A stretch of DNA of 64,000 nt from Xenia sp. Carnegie-2017 (taxonomy: Eukaryota; Cnidaria; Anthozoa; Malacalcyonacea; Xeniidae). The notes beneath the pieces are model-generated. The model had not been told where the DNA came from. It did not search any database and saw nothing but the letters and a program-made list of their open reading frames with translations. A program made the translations under genes and the position numbers. The stretch is from positions 8,038,422-8,102,421 of the forward strand of contig NW_025813488.1 in the NCBI RefSeq assembly GCF_021976095.1, given 5' to 3'. Of this stretch, positions 50,824 to 63,360 are shown one piece after another (the stretch's first letter is position 1; the number at the start of each line of letters is the position of its first letter).

Positions 50824-51767
50824 GGCCTTGTGGCTGAAGACCTGCCTCTCAAATCCACTTTTTGGCCCATTTCGCCTCATTCCACACGAAATATTTTTGC
50901 GACGCTGTAATGGAGATTTTCGTACAAACGAGCTGTTTTCAATGTCATAAGTAACTTAGATGAAAAATGGTTGTTTGCACTGTGTAGGGCCTTTATTTCC
51001 AGAAATTGTCTCAGTTTGAGTTCAATTGTTTCAAAAATTGTTTTCAATTGTTTACTATTACATCGCAAATCTTCTCCACAACTCAGTCGAATTTTAATTT
51101 GAAATCGTTTATAAACTCACTCAACTCATTAAATTACGTTTCGGCGCACAATCAAAGCGACAAACATGAATTGAAGTATTCACAAGCCACTTAATTGACA
51201 CTGGAGTATTGGATTATGTTGAGAAGGATGGCTATTAGTATGAGCAAAAACTACATTTTTGTATATAATTATTTGGCAAAACTTTATGAATGCGTGGTTC
51301 ATTGAATAAATAACTTCTTTGAAAACGCGATGAAAACAAAAAGCATTGATTTGAAAGCTAGGAGTAGCCGTATATGGGGTGGTTTTAAGAATTTCATTCA
51401 ATTTCGTGTCGAACATAAAGTCCAATATTCACCAACATCCACTACATAGCATCATTAACATTCGCCAACATAAAAATCCAACTCACCAATCCTGTATAGA
51501 TATGTTGAAGAGCTGGACAACTGAATTACCAGCGAACAAAAATCCTTTCAAGTGCAGCGCTCGTACTTGTAAGACCTGTTAAACAATAAAAATGTATTAA
51601 TAGTGAAAACTTTATGAATCGATAACATCTACAAGCGTCATTAATGGTGAGAAGCAAATTCAGTACATATTACTTTGACAACAAGAACTTTATCGGGTAA
51701 AACTCAACGTCCTAAAGAGTATCAGTTTTCATGTTATTATCCTTCCACCCCCACTATTGAACAGGCT

Positions 51768-52030
51768 ATATGTCTAAATGAAACATTTTTCCATGTCTAA
51801 ACGACACAGCTCTTTCCATTTTTCAATGACGCCTTTTCCTATGTATAAACGACACGTGTCTTTAAATGTGTCAATGACAGCTTTTCCTATGAGTAAATGA
51901 CACTCGTCTTTCCATGTCTGAATGTCACGTGTCTTTCTATGTGTCAATGACACCTTTCCAGTGCGTAAATTACATGTGTCTTTCAATGTCTAAACGACAC
52001 ATTTGTAACTTCCATCGCTTAACGACAAAT
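51768..52030. repeat. Degenerate minisatellite, unit about 31 bp
   Basis: Repeats of the pattern tctttccatgtctaaacgac, alternating with gtcaatgacacctttccta-like stretches. Conserved at the level of cgacac/tgacac every 30 bp or so. Confidence 0.75.
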
Positions 52031-55000
52031 ATCTTTCCATATTTCTTACAAAGCGCAGTAACAAACACGGGGGTGCGGAGGTGTTAGTGTGTAACATTCA
52101 CCCAAATGGGAGATTTCAAAAAATCAGATTGACTTGATCAAGTGAAGAAATCCCTCAAACCTTAGAACATACACTACAGCGTAAGCACTCGGTAAACATG
52201 CTAAAACTAAGGATTGTATAATGGCATAGAAAGATTGCGGGAGAGAATGCCGTCGTTTCGTAATGAGAATGTGTTATTTTGAGAGACAACCATAAGAACA
52301 GTGGGAGTGACGACATGCTGAAATTCGTTATTAATCGCTTGACATTTGCGGAAACAAGGTTTGGATAATCAAGCGATTCTATGAATTGTAACTTTAACTG
52401 GAACTCTTATCAACTTCCGACAGATTGTCGACAATCATGCGCAAACGACGCAGTAACTCGAACCAGCGAGTTTTTCATCGATCAAACAGCGACGTCTGAG
52501 TAGTGATCGGATAAAATACGCGTTACAGGATCCCTAAACCTTAAATCTCGACAAGCATTGATTAGAGCTTATCGGCGAATTCTTCTCCCTCAAGTAACAT
52601 TTGTTTCCTTGAGTTGTACACTGTTCATATGTCATTTTTAATGTGATGAAAAATTCTGCCGAATGGCGTTAACAAAGCACATCATGACAGCAGGACACGC
52701 TATATATGTTACATACCTCAAGCGAATAAAAAAAGGAACTGCCTGAAGACAATCACCTAATTTCTTCAACAAATATTTCTCAGTTAAATGAGGTCGTTTT
52801 TCGTCAGTCGACGCAACTGTGACAAACGGCAAGCGATACGTGTCCACGGACGAGATTATTTTAATCATACACAGATCAACTTGCCTGTTGTTGGAAGGCC
52901 CCAGATGTTCACAGTTTAGCTATCAATAATCTTATAAACAACTGTTTCGTTGATGGACAAACCGTTACAGCTAGAGTTATAACAGTTTACTGCAATACTG
53001 TAAATGATGCAATATCGTATAGATCAAAGTGTAAAAACACGAATGATTTTTCTAGAAATCTTTTCCAGCCGAGAACATGAAAACCACTTCGTCCGAAGCT
53101 ACTCGTCGTATTTAGTAGATTTCTTGATAGTAAAGACCGTGCTTGAAAGGCTGAATCATCTTCAAACAATGACTTAGATGCAAAAACAGAACATCTTTCT
53201 CGCTATAGACACAACATTGAAGAAATTGCGAGCATGTCTTATGGCTAAATTGAACAATATGACCCCCGCATGCACTCCAATATCCTTCGTTTTCCTTTAC
53301 ATAAGCTCTCTCTGTTGTGAACAACACAAACAGCAGAATACTGCACAGCTAGATTCATATTAAAACAATTGTCTTCGTTTATTTATAGCATCTACCTGCA
53401 AATATTACCATTCATGGACGTGTTTGTTGCAAAACAACAACTGCGTAATCTCTTTAACAGTGGCTGCAGGAAAAATTAAACTTGCAGTTCAATTTCTACG
53501 CTATTGGCAACTCTATTTCTCTTACTAAAATGCTCGGTCAGATCGTCGTTATCAATCCCCTGGAATACATTTTGCAATAACTGATTCGATAATATTTGCG
53601 ACGTTTTAAATTACAAACAAAAAAACTCAACGTCTCTCAATGATATTTATATAATGCTGAAATTATACACAGTAAGCGATTGCTTTGATCAAAAAGGTAC
53701 AATGTTTCGCTATATGTTGTGTTCGCACAATTGAAGATTGGTAAACATCAGTATGCCTGGTTTACTTGATTGATCAATGCGCAAATTAAATCAACATAAT
53801 ACAATTTCCTTCGTATTTTTGAAAAAGAAAACCCTCGATGGATGTATTATTTAAATACAATTCTTGTATTTAAGTTTAGGCTTCCTGTGGTGACAAAAGT
53901 TATCATGCACTTGCATCAATTCATGAGAGATATTTAGTTTTACTTCCTCCAATAGTAACACATCTTTACTGCTTGGATGTGAAACATTACCAAATACGAT
54001 GATTTAGAATCCAATCCTCTCGATGTCTGACTATTATGTCAAGGTGAGGCAGAGACTCCATCTTGAAAGGTGGCAAAAAGCTTAACTCAAAGTGAAAAAC
54101 AGGTTAAAAGAAAGCTTGAAAAACAATTCTATCGAACATTTTAACATATTAACTCAGGAAAAGCAGATATTAGCCTTAAATTTAATCAGTTTTGCACCTT
54201 TCAAGATGAAACAACTGAAGAATTTTGGCGGAGTAAGATGTCTGGTAGACTGGGTTCTAAGTCATTGGTGTTTATCCACACAGGATCTCAATGAACGATA
54301 GTTTATAACTGACAGACCTATCAACTGATTTCCAGTCAGACGTACCCGCAAGATCCGCTACTCGCCGCACTCCATAAGAAGAGACCGATTTGAGAAGATA
54401 ATGGCGTAGCCAGCCCCAGCAAAATTTGGTCCTTCTGTGCAAACTTTTCTTCGTCCTTTCGTGGTAAGATTATAGATTCATGGGGAGATGAACAATCAGA
54501 ACGTCTGAAATTTACATAGGGGACCAAAAAATGACGGCCGGTAGTGTTATACAGTCTATACAGTGAAAATTTGCAATAAAAGATGGCTCATTAACCTGTA
54601 TATGTATATAGTCCTCAACGATTTCTCTCCACTTGCACCATTCTTTGCCAGTAAATCCATTGGTTTGTGTGCAAGTTTGGAATTGATGATTTTTCTTCAA
54701 TATCTCCTCTTCCAAGTTATTTCAACAGAGAAAATTTCTCCCGTGCCCGCCATCAAAATGAGCAAGTAGAAGTGTTTGTACAACGGAACATTCTCATAGA
54801 AATACAGCGGCCATCTTCATCTCACAAATGTGGCTTTACAACTTCGGGACATGTCTACAGAGATAATAATTGAAAGGGCATTTACTGGTAAATATTGCGA
54901 TGATAGAGACTCGGTATAAATTTTCGTGCCATAGAATGTTGTTCGTTCATCAGACAGCCAATATGGCTGAATTGCTTCCACGCAAAACACCAATTGTGGC

Positions 55001-57680
55001 TATTTTTTCGGTAAAAACTTTCTCTCCATCAGCTTTGCCCGCCCTTCTCATCAGCCATCAAAATAAGAAATTTTTAGAGGGACACATTTCAATGTACTAA
55101 TTTTGTCCCAGTGACTTTAGGTTGGCTTTCTTATTGCTCTATTTGTCTCACTAGTGTCACGTCACTGTTGTGTGCTGGTGGGCACTGACTTGTAGCTCAT
55201 TCGCAGACATTCTTCTTGATTTTTCTGCTTTCGAGCAAAATAGATTGAAACTACAGGATGACAATTGTTGAACATTCAATTAGCAAAATATGTCATTTCC
55301 GACTGCATAAACTCAGACAAACCATTCACAATGTAGTGTTCGGCAAACCAATCCAACTCATTTTAATCCCAGTCCTGTTGCAAACATTAAAATTCATATG
55401 AAAACGAATCAACACTCGCTATCTTTTGCTTCAAATGCATTCGGCACGTGAAAAGCTCCACGCTTCAATAGCGATGTAGCGAGAGGGGCCAGTGGCCAGC
55501 CCCCCCTGGAAAAATTCTTGCTCCCCGCAAGGTCTATAAATGTGTAAAATATTGTCAACTATTGTGATAGCCATCTTTGTTACAACTACAAAAGCTTGTG
55601 TGCAACCCGGGAACCTAAAATGACTGAAAAATCTGCGCAACAACACATTGAAATTTGAACCATTAGGTCTGCTAAAAAGGTCTCCTTTTCATTAAGAAAT
55701 CTAGAAGTTATTCTCTTTTGTTTTTAGTGCATAAATCGACGCACTAAAAATTCCTAACTCATATTAAAAAAATAATCGATTTTTGAAAGAGTTTATATCC
55801 CTAGTTGTGCTAGTCTTAGTTCATTAAGATTAGGTTTTCGTGCTAATCTGAGATTATATGTACAGTACATTACTAATAAACAAACTCTTTAAGCAATTTT
55901 ATGATTAACAGTAGATAAAAAGTTGTCATTTAATGAATATAATAAATCAATAAAAAGGAAAACGCACTCTGTACTCTTTACTCCCGCTATGTAAATATTT
56001 TTCTCCTCGCTGAATGCGAGAACCGGAGATTTCTAAAGAAGTGAATAATGGCGATCCTTTAGGAAAACATTGCTGAATAGCTGTAGCAGTGTTTTCCTAC
56101 AAGTATAGCAGTATGGCCAGCTGGCACGTCTCATGCATGCTGTTTTAGATCTTCTCAGATTAGCCTGCTGGCAACACTGCTAGAGAAAAAAAAACCTTCA
56201 TGCAGTGACAGAGACGTATTTTTAATTAAATGAGCAGATACATCTGTCATGTAAAAAAAACCCCAGTAAATGTTGGATATGTTCTGGCGCATGCCTTCCT
56301 AAAGTTTTTTCACGTAGGCGTTAATTTGCGTCGCGTATTATCTACGCCCAGTTACGCCCAGCATATATGTTCATCATTTCGCATCGTGAGGATATTGCTT
56401 TCGACGCGTGCACCGGATTGCCTGCATGGGAAAGGCGATTAGGAAAAATTATCACAAACCAAGCAATGTTAACGGGAGTATACAAAACGCGCAGGGTTAG
56501 GTCTCAAAAGCTGTTCGTCTTTGACATCGGCCGACGTTTAAAATCTGCACGATTCGGGAATAATTGATCGCTAAAAGAATAAGAAAACGCGATTGAAATA
56601 AATTTTACGCTTCGAATTTGCAAAGTACAATAGCCACAATTCGTACGCATTTTTGTTTTCAATGGCGTTTAGACGTCTTCGGGGATCAATTATAAGTGAT
56701 TCATTCCAATTCATAGGACGATTTCATAGATGAGCAGTTTTTGATACAGCCTGTATAGCTGAGGCGATAGTCTATATATCTGACTTTGCGGACGACTCAG
56801 TATGCATAAATATAGCGGCCTAACGAAACTGATACCGCAAAATCGTTTCAATTATGCTCTGATTAGGAAAGTCGGTACAGCCATGATTTCAGTTTGTTAA
56901 GTGCTGCTGAACGTCATTTGCCAATCGCAATCGATTATGTAAATATAATGAAAAACGGTTTTCCCAGCGGCTTCCTAGAGTTTAAACATGTTTAACATTC
57001 ATTTGACTAAAGGAAACCGCAGCAAATAGGCGTTTTTATTCGACGACAGATAGACAATAAGTAGGCGGTTGGTTATCTACAAATAGCCTCATAAGTTTGA
57101 ACATCATTTAGTCAGGTGGACCTCTTGGTGAAGATCGCGAAGGTAAGATCGCTATGATAATATAATATTGAACGAATAAGCTAAAACCCACGTAGACGAA
57201 AAAAAAATCAAACCAGTTACTAAAATTTAAGGAAGTGCTATGTTGTTAGGAGTAATCGAACATTCACGTGAGCAAGCGACGAACGAATGACTACCGGGGC
57301 CCGGGCGGTAAATGCGTTGAAATCTTTCGTCTCGTCTCGTCTCGAAGCGAGCAATTTAGTTGTGATATGAATTTTATTTGCCGCGTAGAAACATGCCTGC
57401 TATTGCGCTCATTCTACGTTTTCTATAATGGAACGAGCAAACGGCTGCTACATTTGCAAGTAAAAGCTGTAAATTGAAAGTTCACAAAATGCTTCGACGA
57501 AAAGTAGAGTTTTTAGGAATCCGCTGAAACAATCAGACAAAGTCAAACAACTTAAATCTTAAAAACACGATGTAGATAAATGAACTTGAACATTGCCTCA
57601 AAAATACGGCAATCTTCAGGCAAGTTAATGCTGATCAGTTTGCCAGCAAAATCGTCTAATAACTATATCGAATTTTCCAG

Positions 57681-58063
57681 ATGAAGAACGTCTTTCTATA
57701 TGGTCATATTCTTCTGCTCTTGACGTTACTCTATAATTTCGCAACTGTAAGAACCGCAAACGATGACAAGGCATTAAAACAACTTTTGGAAAAGATCAAA
57801 ACTAAGCGAAGAACGAGAGAATCTGTCCCTCCTCGTCTGTGGAGGAGGCGAAGAGACGCAGATGAACGTGAGTGAAAATATCAACGACGTTCTAACGACA
57901 TTTAAGTATATTTTAGTACGAAGTTGTTCGACCTTTAGATTTGTGTATTGCGTTCTTAGTAACATAAATAATGGAATTTTTGTTCATAGATCACGAGCGA
58001 TCGAGAATACCTACATTAAGTTCAGACGAAGCGAACGATTTTGCTGGAATATTGAGAGAATAA
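57681..58063 (+). CDS. Short secreted, dibasic-rich precursor (possible neuropeptide)
   Basis: Two exons, 57681-57867 and 57990-58063, joined by a good donor (gaac|gtgagt) and acceptor (gttcatag|at) in matching phase, give 86 residues. An acceptor-like tttccag directly before the ATG suggests an intron in the 5' leader. Residues 1-26 form a clear signal peptide (basic start, then hydrophobic HILLLLTLLYNF, cleavage probably after VRTA). The rest is hydrophilic: an acidic-basic helix (DDKALKQLLEKIKTKRR), then ESVPPRLW enclosed by KRR-TR and RRRR, then an acidic tail ending FAGILRE. Basic clusters on both sides of a short proline-containing peptide are what prohormone convertases cut. There is no Gly after the Trp, so no amidation. 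I do not recognise a known family; a small secreted peptide or antimicrobial-type propeptide is possible too. It is the only plus-strand gene found here. Confidence 0.7.
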
Positions 58064-60612
58064 CCCAGACACCAAACGAATCATATACAACAAAAATATT
58101 GAAAACATGTACATCTAATATATTCTATTTAATATTTTCACGCGTGGCCGTCGTTGTATGCCAAGAAATCGAACGTAACGTAGTTTGTGTTCATGGGCGG
58201 GACACGCGGGGGCTGTACAGAAATGTTTCACGATAAACATGTGTTCACAATAAATTTGAAATAAAAGTATGATATGTCAACATTTTTTATTGCTATTATG
58301 AATACTCTCGCGATATCTGCCCCACTTACAGTTCAAAGAAGCATCTGCGATGGCTAGGTTATCATCGTTAATCTGAAATGCCAACTGAAATCAGTGATAT
58401 AAAACAGGACGCCAAACATCTCCATCCCAATGACGAAGCAAACTAAAAGCAGCAAATCAAATGAATGTTCTCCGTGTTAACTGACTGTAAATTCGAAAAC
58501 AGACAACTACAACATCATGTGCACAAAATTAAAATAAAATATTAAATTTGTGTTTTTTGACGCCATGTTTCATTTCAGAAATTACTTCATGATAGTTTGT
58601 TATTAAGGATATAAAAGTATGAAGTGGTATAAAGTGGTATAAAGAGTTTACGGGCTTTATCATACCTCAGATTTGTGAACAGATTTTTGCTAAACCAAGC
58701 AACCAACAAGTTCGTGTTCTTGTGCAAATGACAGCTGTTGTGGAGATGACTTTGGCGAAAACGTGATAAATCTTAGGAGATTAGTTGTAAATCAAGAATG
58801 TAAGGAGTATCAAGAAAAAAGTTCTACTTAATATTCATGATATCTGCCCTGCTTTACAATATAAAAGATATTGGGTCACTGAGATAAGCTTGTAATCTTG
58901 AATATTAGAAGTTTAACTGTACGATCAGAAGCCATCACAGAATACTTTGCACCCACTGTCGACTTTGACGTTAAGCGGAGGCCATGGCCGACATCTGCTT
59001 GCGAGAGGGGTCCTCATCTGAGATGTGTCCTATTTTGACATACTCACGGAGAATAGACAACTTGCGTAATTACGTCACGTAGTACATTGCATTCCGTGGC
59101 CTTAGTAGTCACGAATAGATTTCGCCCGCGATGCAATATTTTCAGTGCAAAAAAATAGATTTATAAGTTTAGGGCCTGTTCATATGAGCCCGGGTAGACG
59201 GGATTCAGCGAAGCGTTTAATCATTTTAGCAAATGGAAAACATTAATTCCTTCAAAACAAAAAAGTTATTTATGCAATTTCTCTATGTTCGGAATTTGCA
59301 AATTCACAAAACATTTAAAATGAAAACAAAAAATTAGGCCAGATTTGAAACTTACAACTAAAATGACTGACTTATAAAGAAGTTTTGCGTTTAAAGTTTT
59401 TACTCCTTTCAATATCTCAAAATCATTTCACGTCTTGCTGAATCCCGGTTAGCTGGGCTCATGTGAACAGCCCCTTAGTCCGGATTCGTCGAAGGCAGCA
59501 GAAATACGCAAAGATGTTTCGATGAACAAAACTTTGTTGTTATGGCATAAAGAAAAACACACATAAATTTCACAAATATACATAAGCTTCAAAATCAATA
59601 CTATGGCAAAACCACAGGAAAGTCGTGAGAAAGACGACCATAATATTTAGGTGAGAATCAAACACCTCATAAATGAGGTGCATACGGATTGGAACTTTCT
59701 TCTTGACACGTCGAATTTACCAATTTTTATCATTCATTTCTTTGGAAACGTAATGCTATTACAATCGGTAAGCACAGAAGTACCAACACAAAAAAACACA
59801 CACACACTGACAGGCTAAAAAAACCCCCAACAATTGAACTTTTTTCCTCGAAATATCTTCTATTTTGGAGAACAAATGACCAATAGCTTCATTAAAAAAT
59901 AACAAGATAGTGCTAAGAAGTATAGTAAAAATTTAATCTTAGCTTCTCCAGACACTGACTTGGTGGTCTAAAATACCAGAAGTCTTTGCAAGGTCTAAAA
60001 TACTAGAAGTCTTTGCAAGAACACCGATTTGGACAGCGCACAATGATCGACATTCCTTAACAGTTCTATCATCCTAAAACGCTAGGACTATAGCTATTTT
60101 TATAAACATTTTAAACTACCGTTAAACACTTGCCATGATATATGATAACTGCAATTTATATGAAGTGATACCAAACAATGGACAACCCGAAACGTTTTCA
60201 CTGTGGTCCCTCGCATATGTATATATATATATACTTCCTTTCGCTTACAAATCAAGCGACGAACATGAAAATATTAAGAGTTGCCATTGATTCGTATCTT
60301 TTTAACAAACTAACTGAAACACATGGAGAATACGACTATTTCCTTTGGCAAGAACCCACACAAACAAAAACAATTCAAACCAAAACAGCGAAGTGTTCAA
60401 AAGAGTTGATGATCACAAGGCGTTTGCTTGGACACTCAGACTTTCAAAGGTTCATAACCCACGCAAATAAATAACGAGCCCACGACACTAACACACAAAT
60501 TGACAGCGGCTTTACTCACAGCTTCTTCAGCTACATTGTTTTCGAACGCAAATGCTGCCGGGCGGCCGATGACGACAGACTTCGTCCAAAAAGGGAGGAC
60601 TTGAAACACGTG
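58064..60612. other. Interval with one MITE and no gene seen
   Basis: A polyadenylation-like aataaa occurs at 58250 and at 58260, fitting the upstream peptide gene. The MITE at 59172-59474 is the main feature. A 25-bp direct duplication (aatac.agaagtctttgcaag) lies at 59969-60019. A 98-codon plus-strand frame at 60178-60474 shows no domain and I leave it unannotated. Confidence 0.45.
59172..59474. mobile_element. PIF/Harbinger-like MITE with TTA target duplication
   Basis: The ends gggcctgttcatatgagccc and (inverted) gggctcatgtgaacagcccc pair, and the similarity runs on through cgggattcagcgaagcg. Flanking trinucleotides are tta (59169-59171) and tta (59475-59477), the TWA-type duplication of PIF/Harbinger elements. 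No transposase frame. Confidence 0.8.
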
Positions 60613-61639
60613 TTAAAAACGTCCACTTTGAGAATTGAGTTGTAGTGGCTGGAACGTTTGGTAGTTGATCGCTCTCGCCATAATAGCGTTTCGTACAACA
60701 ACTTTTTTGGCGCTCTTCATATCTAGAAAATGCACGAGTGAAAGGCCTTATCGCAGGGATCGTATATTTTAAATTGCAGCCATTGAAAAGAAAGATGGAC
60801 ATTAATAAAATGGGGGGGGGGGAGAGTGGCAGGATGCCCCCTCCATCCCTCAATCATTGAATAAAACTGCGGGGAATTTTCGACGTGCCCCGAATCCCTT
60901 GAAGCATGACCGGATATTTTTGCATCCGTGACTTCATCCACAGCGAGTTGAATTTATCTGACAAAACTACAAGTCGCTACAATCAACAGCAATTGGCAAA
61001 TGCAAACCTTCAATCGCATTTTCGATTTTCTTTCTGACGCCGAGAGGTTCGAATCCCGCCTCCTTCAAGTCTTCTTTATTTAGTGTCAAAAAAACGTCCA
61101 AACTTGTTATCTACAAGAGAACAAAGGATAAAATAAAGAAAAGACACTTTCACCATTGCACATTTCACACAAGATAACAGATAAAATCGCCACTTTTCTG
61201 TGTTGCACGCCAATGATTTCAACTCGAAGGTGGCGAAATAGCAATCTCAAACCACTTTAGAGGTAAATCATGAGAGATCAACTCGCATCACGTGTCATAA
61301 TGCGTATGACGTAACACAACTTCGGTTGGCTATCCTAAAGCCTTGCGTACCTCCAATTTCTTGAACTGATCAGACAAATCGTCAATGCCATAAAGTTTCA
61401 ACACATTATCCAAACCTGGAGAACAAATTATCATACTTAGCCAATATCTGTAACCACGCGAAAATGACACAAAAACAAAAAAAAATCCAAATATACTCAC
61501 CAGACATCGTGGTTGAAGCGTTATCATTGCTTTGATTGGTGTTTTGACTGTCGCCTAGGAAACACTCACAACAATAAATGACAAAGCAAATTTCACTGTA
61601 GTTGTAATAGTGCTGTTTTTCGAACATTTGAATCGACAT
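60613..61639 (-). CDS. Small SAM-domain protein
   Basis: Well-supported exons are 61501-61554, 61351-61415, 61008-61110 and 60613-60722, all with consistent phases. They encode a sterile alpha motif domain: GLDNVLKLYGIDDLSDQFKK, then SLDVFLTLNKEDLKEAGFEP, then LGVRKKIENAIE. This is the five-helix SAM fold with the usual DL-x-x-x-G and G-x-R-x-K-I features. A basic tail (KSAKKVVVRNAIMARAINY) ends at 60613. The first exon is less sure: the ATG at 61639 (MSIQMFEKQ) can be joined in phase through a very short intron of about 42 bp, giving about 124 residues; a farther first exon is possible. A second terminal exon candidate begins at about 60954 (ttgtcag|ataaattc), so alternative ends are possible. 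SAM domains mediate protein-protein oligomerisation; which SAM family this is I cannot tell (the helix 5 region recalls Bicaudal-C and ankyrin-SAM proteins). Confidence 0.7.
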
Positions 61640-62199
61640 ATTTCAAGTTGCTACTAACATAATTCGTCTCCCAATTTTACGGACAGATAAGTAGGAAAAC
61701 TTTAAACTGAAGTTTGAATACGAGCGAATGCCGTTGACCGTTAAAAACGTTGACTACATGAAAACGCGTTTATTTACACAGCTATTTTTACCACGTACCG
61801 TTAAAACGTGCACTTAAGAACATTCATATTGAGAACGGCAAACGTGGATAGGTAAACAAACGCGGTTTTCAAGTGAACGAAATATGAAAAATCAAGCAAA
61901 GATGCATTGTAAAAATCTTTCAGCTTGCGAAGCTTTGTTTCGCAACAGTTTGCTTATTGAGTTTAATCTCGATGAAAATAAAACGGAAGAAATTTCCCGA
62001 TTCGAATGAAGAAATGTTGATGACCGGTGAGCGCATCAGGTCGCAATGCAACACGCATGCGCTTAACGTTACTGCAACCAGCAACGCGACACTTGAGGTT
62101 AGCACGTATTTAAAGATAAACCCCCTTTACACAAAGATCGGAAATGATATTATAATGAAAATGACGTCTAATGGGAAAGAATGCCAAAACCTAATGTTG
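61640..62199. other. Upstream region of the SAM gene
   Basis: No supported gene. An 82-codon plus-strand frame at 61957-62205 has no recognisable features and runs into the repeat array. Confidence 0.4.
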
Positions 62200-63190
62200 G
62201 CATGAAAGTGTCACTCGTGTGATGGTCGTCATTAATGTGCGTGAAATTTATATTTCAATAATGAAAGTTTTAATTTCAACATATGAATAATAGTGACGAT
62301 TAATGTTGTCTCGTGAAAATATGCTTCCATTATGAAAGTACGTCATTAAGTTTCGTGAAATGATATGCCTCAATAAGTGACGTCATTAAGTTGCTCGTAA
62401 AATGTGATATGCTTCAATAATGAAAGTGACGACGTTGTTTCGTGAAATGTGATATGTCTCAATAATGAAAGTGACGTATTATGTTGTGTGAAAATAATTA
62501 TGAAAGTGACGTCATTAACGTTGTTTCGTGAAATGTGATATGCCTCAATAAAGAAAGTGACGTCATTAATGTTGTCGTAAATGTGATATTTCAATAATGA
62601 AAGTGACGCGTTGTTTCGTGAAATGGATATGAAAAAAGTGCTAAATGACACATTGAAGAAACGTTGTGAAATTCCATTCAAATGCAACGTCGGTAAAACC
62701 AACAAATGAAAAATTAACGTTGTTTCGTGAAATGTGATGTCTCAACATGAAAGACGATCTCAACATAACAAAAAGGAGATTTTCGATGATATGCCTCAAT
62801 TGCATTAATGTTTGTCAAATGTGATATCAATAATGTGACGTTTAACAAATGTGATTTCTCGTGTTTAATGTTGTCTCCTGAAATGTGATATGCTTCAATT
62901 ATGAAAGTGACGTCATTAACGTTGTTTCGTGAAATGTGATATGCCTCAATAATGAAAGTGACGTCATTAATGTTGTCTCGTGAAATGTGATATGCTTCAA
63001 TAATGAAAGTGACGTCATTAACGTTGTTTCGTGAAATGTGATATGTCTCAATAATGAAAGTGACGTCATTAATGTTATATCGTGAATGTGATATGCCTCA
63101 ATAATGAAAGTGACGTCATTAACGTTGTTTCGTGAAATGTGATATGCCTCAATAATGAATACGTCACAATAACGAATACGTCATTAATAT
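62200..63190. repeat. About 50-bp tandem array with CRE palindromes
   Basis: Units of about 50 bp read gaaagtgacgtcattaatgt, then tgtttcgtgaaatgtgatat, then gcctcaataat. The flanks (62200-62500 and 62600-62850) are decayed and the block 62870-63160 is regular. Nine perfect TGACGTCA sites are visible, one near 62378 and the others near 62503, 62560, 62908, 62958, 63009, 63060, 63109 and by the end of the array. TGACGTCA is the full CREB/ATF binding palindrome. Confidence 0.88.
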
Positions 63191-63360
63191 CGTCACGAAT
63201 AACCCCCAAAGAGAACATTAGCAAGCAACTTACGGTCGTTTTCCATGGACAATCTTCCACTAAGAACCTGCATTGGAAAGAAATCATAACACTACCATCG
63301 ATTTCGAAAATGCATTTCTATTTTCATTGGTAGAAACTTAACAGGCTAATACTTCAATAT

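Larger units (their letters stand above)
49848..57680. other. Gene-poor interval
   Basis: Apart from the MITE at 50639-50823 and the minisatellite at 51768-52030 I find only scattered frames of 60-80 codons without domains or consistent splice sites. The sequence from about 54400 begins like a CAGTGGCGTAGCCA-type element (ggcgtagccagccccagc) but I could not find its other end. A similar decayed stretch lies near 55440-55560. Confidence 0.5.

Noticed and set aside
54395-55130. Possible large MITE or gene on the plus strand
   Set aside because: The left end looks like the CAGTGGCGTAGCCA family, but no matching right end or duplication was found, and frames show no domain.
60178-60474. 98-codon plus-strand frame next to the SAM gene
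   Set aside because: No recognisable domain, and low-complexity (at)n at its start. Cannot be supported as a gene.
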